Assembly: GCF_003114835.2 (NCBI RefSeq)
Contig: NZ_AP025029.1
Location: 210,192-274,191 of the forward strand
Direction of reading: 5' to 3'
Source: Leptospira kobayashii
GTDB lineage: Bacteria > Spirochaetota > Leptospiria > Leptospirales > Leptospiraceae
DNA length: 64,000 nucleotides
This document shows positions 6,669 to 15,672 of the stretch, piece after piece; position 1 is the stretch's first letter; every line of letters starts with the position of its first letter. The translations under genes were made by a program, and so were the position numbers. The notes under the pieces were generated by a model that did not search any database, was not told the DNA's origin, and was given only the letters and a program-made list of their open reading frames with translations.

Positions 6669-8072
6669 TTAATTTTCTTTCTGCAGTGCATGAAATGCCG
6701 CATTTTTGTAGGCGCCGATCATAGTAGGATAATTGAAAATATGTTCGGTAAAGTACTCAATGGGAGCTTTCAAGCTCACGATGCATTGGCCGAGGGCGAT
6801 CAGTTCGGTTGCTTTGTCTGAAATGATATGAACTCCCAAAACCTTTCTAGTAGGTTTATCATATAGGATTTTTACCATTCCGTCCTGATCTCCGCTGATC
6901 TGAGCACGGGTAATCGTATCGAAACGAGCGATTCCCACACCATAATCCACACCTCTTTCCTTTAACGCTTCTTCCGTGGGACCGATGGTTGCGATTTCAG
7001 GTAAAGTATAAATTCCGATCGGGAACTCTTCCGCGGTCACCGGATGAGGTGCTCCGCCAAATATATGTTTTGCGACGTATTGTCCTTGGTACATGGAAAC
7101 GGATGCGAGACTTGGAAAGCCGATCACGTCTCCGCAGGCATACACATTAGGAACCTTGGTTTGATAATTCTCGTTTACGACGATTTGTTTTCTGTCGTTG
7201 ACTTCCACACCGAGTGTTTCTAGTCCTAGGTTTTCCACATTCCCCACTCTTCCGCGTGAAATCAGTACTTGGTTGACCTGGATCACATCACCCTTGTCAG
7301 TTGTAAGTTCGATTCCTTTACCATCAGTCAGTTTATCGTATTTTGTAATGGAACGTCCCGTATAAATTTCTATTCCCGCATTTTTCATATATTGGGACAT
7401 CGATTCCGAAATCTCACGATCCAAAAATCCGAGTATCCTGTCCTGGGAATCGAACAGATGAACTTTGATTCCTATATGGGAAAAAATAGTGGCGTATTCG
7501 GATCCGATAATACCCGCTCCTACGACTGCAATGGAAGAAGGCATATTCGCAATGGAAAACAATCCGTCGCTGTCATAAATGAGTCCGTCTTCGAAAGGTA
7601 TATTCTCATTTGCGGGACGTCTGGGGGAACTACCGGTTGCTATCAGTATGTAATCCGTTTCGAGGACTTTTTTCCGCCCACTAGCATCTGTTACTTCAAC
7701 ATGATTTTGATCCAGAATTTTACCCCATCCGGTGAAAGTGGTAACCCGGTTTTGGATCATCTGTTCGCGGGTCACATCTTCTTCTTTTTCAATCACAGTG
7801 GATGCACGATGCATTAACTCCTGTAAACTGAGTTGGTTCACCTGGGGAGTGCGTAGTCCGTGCACGGTAGATAAATGTAAATTGCGATAAAACCGGCTGG
7901 TTTCCTGCAAAGATTTGGAAGGAATCGTGCCCCAATGCACACAACCTCCTCCCAGATAAGGATCTTTTTCAATGAGGGCAGCTTTTTTCCCCATTTTAGT
8001 TGCTTGGATGGCAGCTTTTTGAGCTGCCGGGCCGCCGCCGATGGCAATGATATCAAACCGGTTAATGGACAT
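6669..8072 (-). CDS. sthA: soluble pyridine nucleotide transhydrogenase (SthA-like flavoprotein)
   Basis: 467 residues, the normal size for the family. The N-terminus has the FAD-binding GGGPAAQKAA. The active-site region reads GGGCVHWGTIPSK, which keeps only one of the two redox cysteines of dihydrolipoamide dehydrogenase, as in SthA. A second dinucleotide fold (AVVGAGIIGSEYA) binds NAD(P), and CGDVIG and a C-terminal dimer domain follow. SthA transfers hydride between NADPH and NAD+, balancing cofactor pools. An atypical dihydrolipoamide dehydrogenase is the alternative. The sigma gene starts 76 bases past its stop. Confidence 0.8.
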   Translation of the reverse strand: MSINRFDIIAIGGGPAAQKAAIQATKMGKKAALIEKDPYLGGGCVHWGTIPSKSLQETSRFYRNLHLSTVHGLRTPQVNQLSLQELMHRASTVIEKEEDVTREQMIQNRVTTFTGWGKILDQNHVEVTDASGRKKVLETDYILIATGSSPRRPANENIPFEDGLIYDSDGLFSIANMPSSIAVVGAGIIGSEYATIFSHIGIKVHLFDSQDRILGFLDREISESMSQYMKNAGIEIYTGRSITKYDKLTDGKGIELTTDKGDVIQVNQVLISRGRVGNVENLGLETLGVEVNDRKQIVVNENYQTKVPNVYACGDVIGFPSLASVSMYQGQYVAKHIFGGAPHPVTAEEFPIGIYTLPEIATIGPTEEALKERGVDYGVGIARFDTITRAQISGDQDGMVKILYDKPTRKVLGVHIISDKATELIALGQCIVSLKAPIEYFTEHIFNYPTMIGAYKNAAFHALQKEN

Positions 8073-8186
8073 AGGTGAATTCTTTATGTACTTCCGTTAT
8101 CGGATAGAGAGATGCCACGACAAGCAATTCAGCAAATTTGTTTTGCCTTTTCTCCAAACTGAGGTTCATTTTTTTAAAATCGACTC

Positions 8187-8217
8187 TTGACATTCCCATT
8201 ATGGGAAGCTTTAGAAT
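8187..8217 (+). promoter_or_regulatory. MerR-type promoter with 19-bp spacer and dyad, ahead of copZ
   Basis: TTGACA (8187-8192) and TAGAAT (8212-8217) are 19 bases apart. The spacer holds the dyad TTCCCA-TTA-TGGGAA (8193-8207). A lengthened spacer with a central dyad is the hallmark of promoters controlled by MerR-family metal sensors such as CueR, whose copA operator has the same layout. The copper chaperone gene starts 75 bases downstream. No MerR-type regulator gene is in the window. Confidence 0.6.
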
Positions 8218-8292
8218 GAAAAGAAGAAAGAAACCGGATTCCGGTTTTGCGGGAATTATCAATAAAATAACCCGAGCCAAAGGAGAAAAACA

Positions 8293-8499
8293 ATGAAAGA
8301 ACTATATAAAATCGAAGGTATGACCTGTAACCACTGTTTGATGACAGTCAAAAAAACATTTGAGGGCAAAGGAATTCTTGCAAGTCCCAATCTGGAAGAC
8401 CGAACCGTCGAAGTGAATTCTTCCTTAAGCGAGGCGGATTGGAAACAAATCCACGATCTTCTTGCGGAAGAAGGTTATGAATTGGGGGAAAAAGTCTAA
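8293..8499 (+). CDS. copZ: CopZ-like heavy-metal-associated chaperone
   Basis: 68 residues forming a single HMA domain. The metal site is GMTCNHC at residues 9-15, with a ferredoxin-like fold predicted from EVNSSLSEADWKQIHDLLAEEG. Such proteins carry Cu(I) to P-type ATPases or store it. AGGAG lies seven bases before the ATG. It is preceded by a MerR-type promoter and followed by the peroxiredoxin gene with its own promoter; no copper ATPase is adjacent. Confidence 0.85.
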   Translation: MKELYKIEGMTCNHCLMTVKKTFEGKGILASPNLEDRTVEVNSSLSEADWKQIHDLLAEEGYELGEKV

Positions 8500-8572
8500 A
8501 CCGAGACCCCGCAATTGAGTTAACCAAATTGTATAAATCATTCTACATGCATTCGTTAAGATAGATTTTTTG

Positions 8573-8631
8573 TTCAATAAATTGAAATAATTATTGAAAT
8601 CAGAATGAGGATTTTGGACAATTGGTATAAT
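8573..8631 (+). promoter_or_regulatory. predicted peroxiredoxin promoter with upstream inverted repeat
   Basis: An extended -10 element, TGGTATAAT (TATAAT at 8626-8631), lies 20 bases before ATG 8652, with AGGAGA at about 8639. An inverted repeat TTCAATAA/TTATTGAA (8573-8580 and 8591-8598, ten bases apart) sits just upstream of the expected -35 position, where no good -35 hexamer exists. This suggests an activator or peroxide-responsive repressor site; which protein binds is unknown. Confidence 0.4.
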
Positions 8632-8651
8632 TACTTACAGGAGACCATCCC

Positions 8652-9287
8652 ATGACACTCAGACTTGGCGACGAAGCACCTAATTTTCAAGCCGAAACCT
8701 CAGAAGGTTCTATCGACTTCCACCAATACCTTGGCACTAGCTGGGGAATCCTCTTCTCTCACCCTAAAGATTATACCCCGGTATGTACAACCGAACTCGG
8801 TTATGTTGCAAAAATCAAACCTGAGTTTGAAAAACGCAATGTGAAAGTTTTAGCTCTTTCCGTTGACCCGGTGGATTCTCACAAAGGTTGGATTTCCGAT
8901 ATCAACGAAACCCAAAAAACGACTGTAAACTACCCTATCATCGCGGATTCGGATAAAAAAGTTTCCAATCTTTACGATATGATCCACCCGAATGCAAGCG
9001 AAACTACGACTGTTCGTTCCGTATTTGTAATCGGCCCAGACAAAAAAGTAAAATTGACTTTGACTTATCCTGCTTCCACAGGAAGAAATTTCGACGAGCT
9101 TTTGCGTGTAATCGATTCTCTCCAACTAACATCTGTTTATAGCGTAGCAACGCCTGCAAACTGGAAAGACGGAGAAGATACGATCATCGTTCCTTCCGTA
9201 TCCGATGAAGATGCTAAGAAAAAATTTCCAAAAGGTTTCAGAATCGTAAAACCTTATTTGCGTTACACTCCGCAACCAAACAAATAA
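8652..9287 (+). CDS. 1-Cys peroxiredoxin (Prx6-like)
   Basis: 211 residues. The active-site loop SHPKDYTPVCTTELG gives the peroxidatic Cys at residue 45, and no other cysteine exists in the protein, so it is a 1-Cys type. The long C-terminal arm (ANWKDGEDTIIVPS, KGFRIVKPYLRYTP) is typical of the Prx6 subfamily. It reduces hydrogen peroxide and organic peroxides using an external thiol donor. A hairpin terminator follows at 9301-9338. An OsmC-type gene follows, making a small oxidative-defence set. Confidence 0.9.
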   Translation: MTLRLGDEAPNFQAETSEGSIDFHQYLGTSWGILFSHPKDYTPVCTTELGYVAKIKPEFEKRNVKVLALSVDPVDSHKGWISDINETQKTTVNYPIIADSDKKVSNLYDMIHPNASETTTVRSVFVIGPDKKVKLTLTYPASTGRNFDELLRVIDSLQLTSVYSVATPANWKDGEDTIIVPSVSDEDAKKKFPKGFRIVKPYLRYTPQPNK

Positions 9288-9300
9288 AAACCACTCATAG

Positions 9301-9338
9301 AAAAGAAAGGCGTGTCCGATTTGAACCGCCTTTCTTTT
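9301..9338 (+). terminator. rho-independent terminator after the peroxiredoxin gene
   Basis: AAAAGAAAGGCG (9301-9312) pairs with its complement (9327-9338) around a 14-base loop, and the right arm runs into a T-rich tail. It lies 14 bases past the stop codon. Confidence 0.7.
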
Positions 9339-9375
9339 TCTTTACACAAATCCCTTCCGTAAAATTTTTATCATT

Positions 9376-9789
9376 ATGAAGATTAAACTCAAACGAGTGG
9401 GTACTCCCTATGTTTTGGAAACAGAAAACGAAACGGGAAACAAAATCACAATCGATGCTTCTCCCGAAATCGGAGGTTCCAACAGAGGACCAAGACCTAT
9501 GGAATTACTCATTATGGGCCTTGCAGGCTGCAGTAGCATTGATGTGATTATGATCTTGCAAAAACATAAGATAGAAATCGCAGACTACTCCGTAGAAGTG
9601 GATGCGGAAAGGGAAAAAGTAGACCAGGTTTCCTTATTCAGCAAAATTCACATGAAATTCAAAGTGAAGGGTGCTTTTGAAACGGAACAAGTCAAAAGAG
9701 CCATCGACTTGAGCCTGGAAAAATACTGCTCCGTAGCAAAGACTTTGGAAAAAACCGCAAGCATCACATACGAATTCGAAATCGTCTAA
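9376..9789 (+). CDS. OsmC/Ohr-family protein
   Basis: 137 residues with the OsmC arrangement: GGSNRGPRPMELLIMGLAGC with Cys52, a long helix, and Cys118 in EKYCSVAKTL. The two cysteines form the peroxide-reducing pair in Ohr/OsmC enzymes. Sequence around Cys52 (AGCSSID) is closer to the YhfA/OsmC-like branch than to classical Ohr, so substrate use is uncertain. It follows the peroxiredoxin terminator and converges with the DUF547 gene, 6 bases apart. Confidence 0.8.
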   Translation: MKIKLKRVGTPYVLETENETGNKITIDASPEIGGSNRGPRPMELLIMGLAGCSSIDVIMILQKHKIEIADYSVEVDAEREKVDQVSLFSKIHMKFKVKGAFETEQVKRAIDLSLEKYCSVAKTLEKTASITYEFEIV

Positions 9790-9795
9790 CGAACA

Positions 9796-10557
9796 TTATT
9801 TTTGCTCGTTCAATTTCCAACTATAGTCATTGTATTCAATCAGGGCGTCCGCTCTGATTTTGTCTTTAAATCCATCCTGCAGAAATTCGATCAAAGTCGA
9901 TTTTTTGGTAAAGTCATCTTTAAACCAATTGAATATCTGACTGAGCTTCAAAAGATTTTTAGTTTTATCATAAGAGTTTTTCGTTGGGTTTTGTAAAAAG
10001 CTCAACTTTGCATCTTGCAATTGGGATTCCAAATTCTTTTCTATAAAAGCTTCCGAACGTAAGCTCGGGCAACCGATAGAAGCACATACGATTGCAAAAT
10101 GAATTCTAGGTTCTTTAAAATCCTTTCTCAATTTTTCGTGTTCGATCCAATCCAAGGTTCTTGTTTGGCCTAATAATTGAAAAAATTCTTTTTTCCAAGG
10201 AGTTCCCCTCGCCAAGTTCAAAGAGGAAAAGGGAGATCCTATTTCCGTTATACTTTTGAGGGGATAATGGTCCAAAATCAAACGAACTGTAAATGCGTTG
10301 TATGCATTGATTAGAAAAGCAAGTTTTGCCTGAGTATTGAATTTAGAATAATCGGTTTCCGGCAATTTGGAAAGAGAGTCCAAATAAGAGTTTAATACCT
10401 GCGAATCCTGTTGAAACCCTTTGTAATTTACAAGGCCACCCGAGACATGTTTCTTTAAAAGTGTATCCCAAGTCTTATGCGATTGGTCGAAGTCCTCGGC
10501 AACTAACAGAGGAGATATGAAAAAAAAGCCGATGATACAAACTAGTCTAAGGATCAT
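9796..10557 (-). CDS. exported DUF547 protein
   Basis: 253 residues with a cleavable signal peptide (about 1-20, ending LLVAED). The DUF547 signature is clear: LAFLINAYNAFTVRLIL, then KEFFQLLGQTRTLDWIEHEKLR, and the conserved RIHFAIVCASIGCPSLRSEAF with two cysteines. The biochemical role of DUF547 is not known; plant homologues are annotated as ternary-complex-factor MIP1 zipper-associated. It is probably periplasmic and forms a single-gene unit. Confidence 0.8.
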   Translation of the reverse strand: MILRLVCIIGFFFISPLLVAEDFDQSHKTWDTLLKKHVSGGLVNYKGFQQDSQVLNSYLDSLSKLPETDYSKFNTQAKLAFLINAYNAFTVRLILDHYPLKSITEIGSPFSSLNLARGTPWKKEFFQLLGQTRTLDWIEHEKLRKDFKEPRIHFAIVCASIGCPSLRSEAFIEKNLESQLQDAKLSFLQNPTKNSYDKTKNLLKLSQIFNWFKDDFTKKSTLIEFLQDGFKDKIRADALIEYNDYSWKLNEQK

Positions 10558-10667
10558 ATGTTAAACCGCCTTCCAAATTCTCCTTTGAGAAATCTCTTAA
10601 GCAAGCTTTTTCCAGATCCGAATCCCCGGAAATTGCCACCGAAAGAGATAACTCCCGTCACTTCCGA

Positions 10668-11372
10668 CTAAGAGAGACTATTCAGATAACGGCTCATTCC
10701 CTGGATTGCCACTTGAGGTATTTCGTGTCCTCCCGGAAAACCGATAAACTCGCCTAACAGGCCTGCATCTCTTAGAAGTTTTTCCAATCTTTTGGCGTTT
10801 TTAAAACCCAATACCGGATCGGATTCTCCGTGAGTTTGGAAAAAACGGAGGTTTGCCTTTTTGGGAGCAAGACTTTGCCAGATATCCTCTTTGATTAAAG
10901 TTCCGGAAAGAAGCATCAAACCGTGAGGAGTCGATTCATTCACCAAGCTTATATCAGTTGCGAGCATCGCTCCCTGGGAAAATCCTCCCAAAATCAACTG
11001 GTTCCATGGAACACCGGATGCTTGAATCATTAAGAGAGCCGCTTGCCTTGCCACATCCAATCCTTCCGGATTGCGATGGGTAAAATAATACGCATCTCTA
11101 TTTTGCATGGCTTCTTGCAAAGCCTGCATATCAATAGGAAACCAAGCCCTGCCATCATAACCCGGCATGATGGGAATCTTTAAATGACCTTGCGGAAAAA
11201 TCCAATTGAACTTTTGATCCGTGGCAAGAACCTCGTGGATAGGATAAAGATCGAACGCACTTGCCCCATACCCGTGAAACAAAATGATTGTAGGAGCATC
11301 CGGGTCACCTGACACCCGTAAAACCTGCAACGGCCCTAACGTTTCCAATTGATCTTCCATATCGTCTAACAT
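10668..11372 (-). CDS. phospholipase/carboxylesterase family alpha/beta hydrolase
   Basis: 234 residues without signal peptide. The oxyanion region ILFHGYGAS, the nucleophile elbow LGGFSQGAM (Ser132), the acid in HGESDPVLG and the His of FPGGHEIP give a complete catalytic triad of the Abhydrolase_2 (YpfH/carboxylesterase) type. It hydrolyses short-chain esters; physiological substrate unknown. The start lies 10 bases from the dinB stop codon, so the two are probably co-transcribed. Confidence 0.8.
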   Translation of the reverse strand: MLDDMEDQLETLGPLQVLRVSGDPDAPTIILFHGYGASAFDLYPIHEVLATDQKFNWIFPQGHLKIPIMPGYDGRAWFPIDMQALQEAMQNRDAYYFTHRNPEGLDVARQAALLMIQASGVPWNQLILGGFSQGAMLATDISLVNESTPHGLMLLSGTLIKEDIWQSLAPKKANLRFFQTHGESDPVLGFKNAKRLEKLLRDAGLLGEFIGFPGGHEIPQVAIQGMSRYLNSLS

Positions 11373-11382
11373 AGAATTATTC

Positions 11383-12465
11383 CTAAAATAATTTTAACTG
11401 CCCGTCGTCAATTTCCAAATCGTTATTTCCATTCAAATTGGAAATTGAAATTCCGATCAAACGAACTTTCTTCGGCTGTCCTGGAGACTCTTTCCATAAA
11501 CTAGCAAGTAATGACGAAGATTGTTCCAATAGATCGGAAGCCAAGAATAAAACTCTCTCCGATGTGATGCTCCTGGAAACATTGGTGAAATCCGCATATT
11601 TGATTTTTAAAGTCAGAGTTTTGCCCTTTTTATCTTTCTTTTCCAAACGCCTCGCGGTTTCTTTTGAAATTCCATCCAGAACAGTATATAAAAAATTAAA
11701 ATCATCCGAATCCTTTTCAAAAGTGGTTTCCACACCTATTGACTTCGGGTCACGGTAAGGGACAACCGGTCTGTCATCCAAACCTCTTGCCATATAAAAA
11801 TAGCTTCTGCCCATTTTACCGAAATGGGAAATCAATTCTTCCTCTTTGAGAGTTAACAAATCCTTTCCGAACTGCAAACCCATACTTTGCATCTTTTCAA
11901 AAGTTTTTTTACCGATTCCGTGAAACTTGGAAAGACTTAAGTTCGCTAAAAATGTTCCTGCATCTTCGGGCAGAATCACGGCCAAACCGTTCGGTTTGTT
12001 TTTTTCGGATGCCATCTTCGCAAGAAATTTATTGGAAGAAACCCCAGCAGAGCATGTAAGATCTGTTTTGTGGAAAACTTTTTCCCGGATTTCTTTTGCG
12101 ACTGTTGTGGCATGAGGAATGTTTTTTTTATTTTCAGTCACATCCAGATACGCTTCATCCAAAGATAAGGGTTCGATTAAGTCGGTATATTCGGAAAAAA
12201 TTTCCCTAATCTCGTAAGATACTTTTCTATAAGCATCAAACCTAGGAGGTGTAAAAATCGCTTCAGGACAAAGTTTGAACGCCTGGTAACAAGGCATAGC
12301 CGATCGGATTCCGAATTTTCTCGCTTCGTAACTCGCAGCACAAACCACTGCCCTGGAATTCGGCGGTCCTCCCACTACTACGGGAAGTCCCTTCCATTCT
12401 TTTTTATCTCTTTGTTCAACGGAAGCGTAAAATGCATCCATATCGATATGGATAATTTTTCTCAC
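11383..12465 (-). CDS. dinB: DNA polymerase IV (Y family)
   Basis: 360 residues. MRKIIHIDMDAFYASVEQRD gives the first catalytic Asp and steric-gate region; EPLSLDEAYLDVT gives the second Asp/Glu pair; KFHGIGKKTFEKM is the helix-hairpin-helix; the little finger domain follows. It performs error-prone translesion synthesis. The end IDDGQLKLF resembles a beta-clamp-binding motif. No TTTG-N5-CAAA box, the SOS operator described in Leptospira, is seen in the short region upstream, which is shared with the divergent response regulator. Confidence 0.92.
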   Translation of the reverse strand: MRKIIHIDMDAFYASVEQRDKKEWKGLPVVVGGPPNSRAVVCAASYEARKFGIRSAMPCYQAFKLCPEAIFTPPRFDAYRKVSYEIREIFSEYTDLIEPLSLDEAYLDVTENKKNIPHATTVAKEIREKVFHKTDLTCSAGVSSNKFLAKMASEKNKPNGLAVILPEDAGTFLANLSLSKFHGIGKKTFEKMQSMGLQFGKDLLTLKEEELISHFGKMGRSYFYMARGLDDRPVVPYRDPKSIGVETTFEKDSDDFNFLYTVLDGISKETARRLEKKDKKGKTLTLKIKYADFTNVSRSITSERVLFLASDLLEQSSSLLASLWKESPGQPKKVRLIGISISNLNGNNDLEIDDGQLKLF

Positions 12466-12547
12466 TTTTCCAACTTATCCCACTCTCTTGATTATTCACT
12501 CAAAAAAATCTTGCCAAAATATTTTTAATGACTGAAGATTTCGAGAA

Positions 12548-13675
12548 GTGAAACAAACGAGTTCCAAGATTCTGGTCGTAGATGATAACGAGACCAATGT
12601 CGAAATCATCACCCATATACTTCTGAAACAAAACTACGAAGTCGCAGTGGCGTATGACGGTGAGTATGCGATAGAACTCGCGGAAGCTCTCGAACTGGAT
12701 CTTATTCTTTTGGACATACTGTTGCCGGGGATCAGCGGTTTGGACGTCGCCAAAAAACTCCAATCACAGGAAAAAACCAAAAACATACCCATCCTTTTTT
12801 TATCCGCACTGAATGAAACAAAGGATATAGTTTTAGGTCTCGAAACAGGTGCAGTCGATTATATTACCAAACCTTTCCAAGAAGCGGAAATTCTCGCGAG
12901 AATCCAAACTCATATCAAAATCAAACAATTGGAGAAAGAAAGGATCAATCTTCTGCATTCGATTCATAAAGATCTGGAGCTTGCCAGATCCAACCAACAA
13001 AACCTTGTTAGTTTCCACTTCCCTCCTTCCAAAGATTACAAGATCTATTCGTCTTACAGACCGATGGATCTGGTAGGCGGCGATTTGATTACGTATGACC
13101 TGCTTCCTTCCGGAGATCTGGATATTCTTTTCGGCGATGTAACCGGTCACGGAATTGCCGCCGCAATGGTTTCCCTTATGGCGATCATCACCTTTAAAAC
13201 CATGAATAAAGCGTTTCTTTCACCTAGCGAATGTTTATATTGGATACACAATACTCTTAGTCCGATGATCAATACTCATTTTATCAGCGGCATTTACCTG
13301 AGATACAACGCTCAAAATAAACTTTTATCCTACTCAATGGCAGGACATCATGCCATGGTACTAATTCGGGGGAATGAGCTCATCAAACTAGGTACCAAAG
13401 GTTTTTGTCTTATGATGTTTCCACAACTGATGACCGACAATAATGAAATATTTTTACAGGAAAAAGACAGATTGTTTTTGTTTTCGGACGGAATGTTCGA
13501 AGTTCCGAATGCCGCTGAGGAATATTTGGGAGAATTAGCATTTTACGATATGGTTCAGAACTCTTTGGAATTGAGAGGCCCTTCGTTCTTGGATTCGTTG
13601 CAAGACCAGGTTTTGGAATATTCAAACGGAGCTATTGCCGATGATATGACAATGTTGGTGATCGAACTGGAATGA
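12548..13675 (+). CDS. response regulator with PP2C/SpoIIE-type phosphatase output
   Basis: 375 residues from GTG 12548. The receiver (about 6-120) has the acidic pair VDDNE, the phospho-acceptor Asp in LILLDILLPG, and FLSA and TKPF. A coiled linker leads to a SpoIIE-like phosphatase (about 165-375): GGDLITYDLL, LFGDVTGHGIAAAM, LFSDGMFE and ADDMTMLVIEL. Such proteins dephosphorylate serine/threonine on anti-sigma antagonists when the receiver is phosphorylated. Its stop overlaps the kinase start by four bases, so kinase and regulator form a two-component pair. Confidence 0.88.
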   Translation: MKQTSSKILVVDDNETNVEIITHILLKQNYEVAVAYDGEYAIELAEALELDLILLDILLPGISGLDVAKKLQSQEKTKNIPILFLSALNETKDIVLGLETGAVDYITKPFQEAEILARIQTHIKIKQLEKERINLLHSIHKDLELARSNQQNLVSFHFPPSKDYKIYSSYRPMDLVGGDLITYDLLPSGDLDILFGDVTGHGIAAAMVSLMAIITFKTMNKAFLSPSECLYWIHNTLSPMINTHFISGIYLRYNAQNKLLSYSMAGHHAMVLIRGNELIKLGTKGFCLMMFPQLMTDNNEIFLQEKDRLFLFSDGMFEVPNAAEEYLGELAFYDMVQNSLELRGPSFLDSLQDQVLEYSNGAIADDMTMLVIELE

Positions 13676-15666
13676 TTTTTCTGCCTTTGGTTTACATATC
13701 GATTTTTTTCTTCTTAGTAAGTATTTATTATTTCATCAGATTCAGAAAGGAAAAAAAATTAAGAATCCTTCTGTTCGAAAAGAACATCGACAAATCAACC
13801 GAAATTGAACGGGTGTTAATCGAGAAAGAAAAACAATACCAGGATATTTACGATACTGCCAACTCGATCATCATCCGCTGGAATCCCAATTTTATCATCC
13901 ATTCCATCAATCCTTACGCGGAAGAATTTTTCGGGGTCAAAAGATATCTGATAGAAGGCAAAGATCTGGTCATCGATCTCTTTAACATCAAACCCGAAGA
14001 CGTCAATGTGATGAAATCCCAACTTTGGAACATCTTTCATCTTCCGGAACAATTCATTCGGCAGGAATACGATGTTTTTCTTCCCAATCAGGATAGAAGA
14101 ACAATCAGTTGGTCCAATCGGATTTTAAAAGACTCCTACGGATATCCGTTTCAAGTTTTATCAATAGGAAACGATATCACGAATAGGAAACTTGCAGAAG
14201 AAAATCTGCTTAAATCTTACGAAAGAATATTGGATCTTTATAATAACGCTCCTTGCGGATACCATTCTCAGGATTCGGAAGGAATGATCGTATCCATCAA
14301 TGATACTGAGCTCGAGTGGCTCGGTTATTCCAGAGAAGAAGTCATCGGTAAGATGAAATTCGAATCCATTCTCACGGATAAAAGCAAATCCCGGTACTAT
14401 TCCATCTATGAAGATTTTAAAATAGAAGGTTCCGTTCAGGATATCGAATACGAATACATCCGCAAAGACGGTACTATTTTCATCGTTAGTTTAAACTCGA
14501 CCGCATCTTACGATAAAGATGGAAACTTCACAATCAGCAGGGCGACAATTTTCGATATAACGGAAAGAAAAAGAGCCGAACAGAAGTTAAATGAATATTC
14601 TCAAATGATTGAACACCAAAATCTGGAATTGCAAAAAGCAGTGGAGGAAGCGAATTTTGCAACCAAATCAAAATCCATTTTCTTTTCCAAAATCACACAT
14701 GAATTAAGGACTCCCCTTCATGCAGTGATAGGTTTCTCCCAGATTTTGGAAAAGGATCCCAATCTTCCGACTCATCTGAAGGGTTATGTACATTCATTGT
14801 ATGAAAACGGAGTCCATCTTTTGGGAATGATCAATGACATACTGGATCTTTCCAAAATAGAAGCGGGGAAAATGACCGAATCCAAAGAAACATTTTCTTT
14901 GGTTCAGCTTTGGGACAATTTATTCTCCATGTTTGCCTATCGTTTTTTGGAAAAAGGACTTGGTTTTTATTTGGAAGACCCAAAAACGATTTTAGGCAAA
15001 TACTACGACGGTGATATCCAGAAAATTCGCCAAATACTCGTTAACTTTCTTGGGAATTCCCTTAAATTCACCGAATCGGGTGAAATCAAACTCAGTATAT
15101 CCATCCAGGAAGGAAAAGACCCGCAGGCTCTTGATTTGGTTCATTTTTCCGTGACGGATACCGGAATAGGAGTTCCTGAAAACCAATTGGGTTTAATCTT
15201 TGAAGCATTTCAACAAACGGAACAAGGATCATCTTACAAAGAAGGAACAGGCCTCGGTCTCGCCATATCACATCAATTAGTTGAGTTTTTGGGCGGAACG
15301 ATCGGAGTTACAAGCGAACAAAACAAAGGGTCTGTTTTTTCTTTTAAAATCCCTCTCAGAAGAATCAGAATCAACGAAGATGCCGAATTACCTTCGAGAA
15401 CAATCGGACCTACGAATTCCAACGATCTGAAACCGATCAAGCAGGAAGAACCTAATGAAAATAATGCGATTCTTGCTTATATAAAAAATCTTCCGGAAGA
15501 CCGACAAAAGGAAATTTTGCATCTGATACGCATCCAAGACTATTCCAAATTGATCTTGGTTCTGGAAGATGATCTTTCCGATTGGGAAGGCAAGGATATT
15601 CTGATAGAAAAGGCGAAAGATAGAAAATTCAAATTTCTGATCGATTTTATCCAATCAATCAACTAA
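13672..15666 (+). CDS. PAS-PAS sensor histidine kinase
   Basis: 664 residues. One N-terminal membrane helix (about 2-22), two PAS domains (about 55-170 and 185-300, with RATIFDITERKRAEQ closing the second), a coiled coil, the HisKA box FFSKITHELRTPLHAVIGF, and an ATPase domain with NFLGNSLKFTESG, DTGIGV and GTGLGLAIS. After the ATPase domain there are about 100 extra residues, ending in a helical segment typical of the tail after receivers in hybrid kinases, but the receiver itself is absent. Its partner is the overlapping upstream regulator. Confidence 0.9.
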   Translation: MIFLPLVYISIFFFLVSIYYFIRFRKEKKLRILLFEKNIDKSTEIERVLIEKEKQYQDIYDTANSIIIRWNPNFIIHSINPYAEEFFGVKRYLIEGKDLVIDLFNIKPEDVNVMKSQLWNIFHLPEQFIRQEYDVFLPNQDRRTISWSNRILKDSYGYPFQVLSIGNDITNRKLAEENLLKSYERILDLYNNAPCGYHSQDSEGMIVSINDTELEWLGYSREEVIGKMKFESILTDKSKSRYYSIYEDFKIEGSVQDIEYEYIRKDGTIFIVSLNSTASYDKDGNFTISRATIFDITERKRAEQKLNEYSQMIEHQNLELQKAVEEANFATKSKSIFFSKITHELRTPLHAVIGFSQILEKDPNLPTHLKGYVHSLYENGVHLLGMINDILDLSKIEAGKMTESKETFSLVQLWDNLFSMFAYRFLEKGLGFYLEDPKTILGKYYDGDIQKIRQILVNFLGNSLKFTESGEIKLSISIQEGKDPQALDLVHFSVTDTGIGVPENQLGLIFEAFQQTEQGSSYKEGTGLGLAISHQLVEFLGGTIGVTSEQNKGSVFSFKIPLRRIRINEDAELPSRTIGPTNSNDLKPIKQEEPNENNAILAYIKNLPEDRQKEILHLIRIQDYSKLILVLEDDLSDWEGKDILIEKAKDRKFKFLIDFIQSIN

Positions 15667-15672
15667 CGAATA

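Noticed and set aside
7269..7817. A 182-codon frame opposite the sthA gene
   Set aside because: It is the antisense shadow of a strongly conserved enzyme with no domain of its own.
8062..8280. A 72-codon minus-strand frame upstream of sthA
   Set aside because: It covers the MerR-type promoter of copZ, lacks a family and has no ribosome binding site.
12466..12547. LexA (SOS) box before dinB
   Set aside because: No TTTG-N5-CAAA match in the divergent region.
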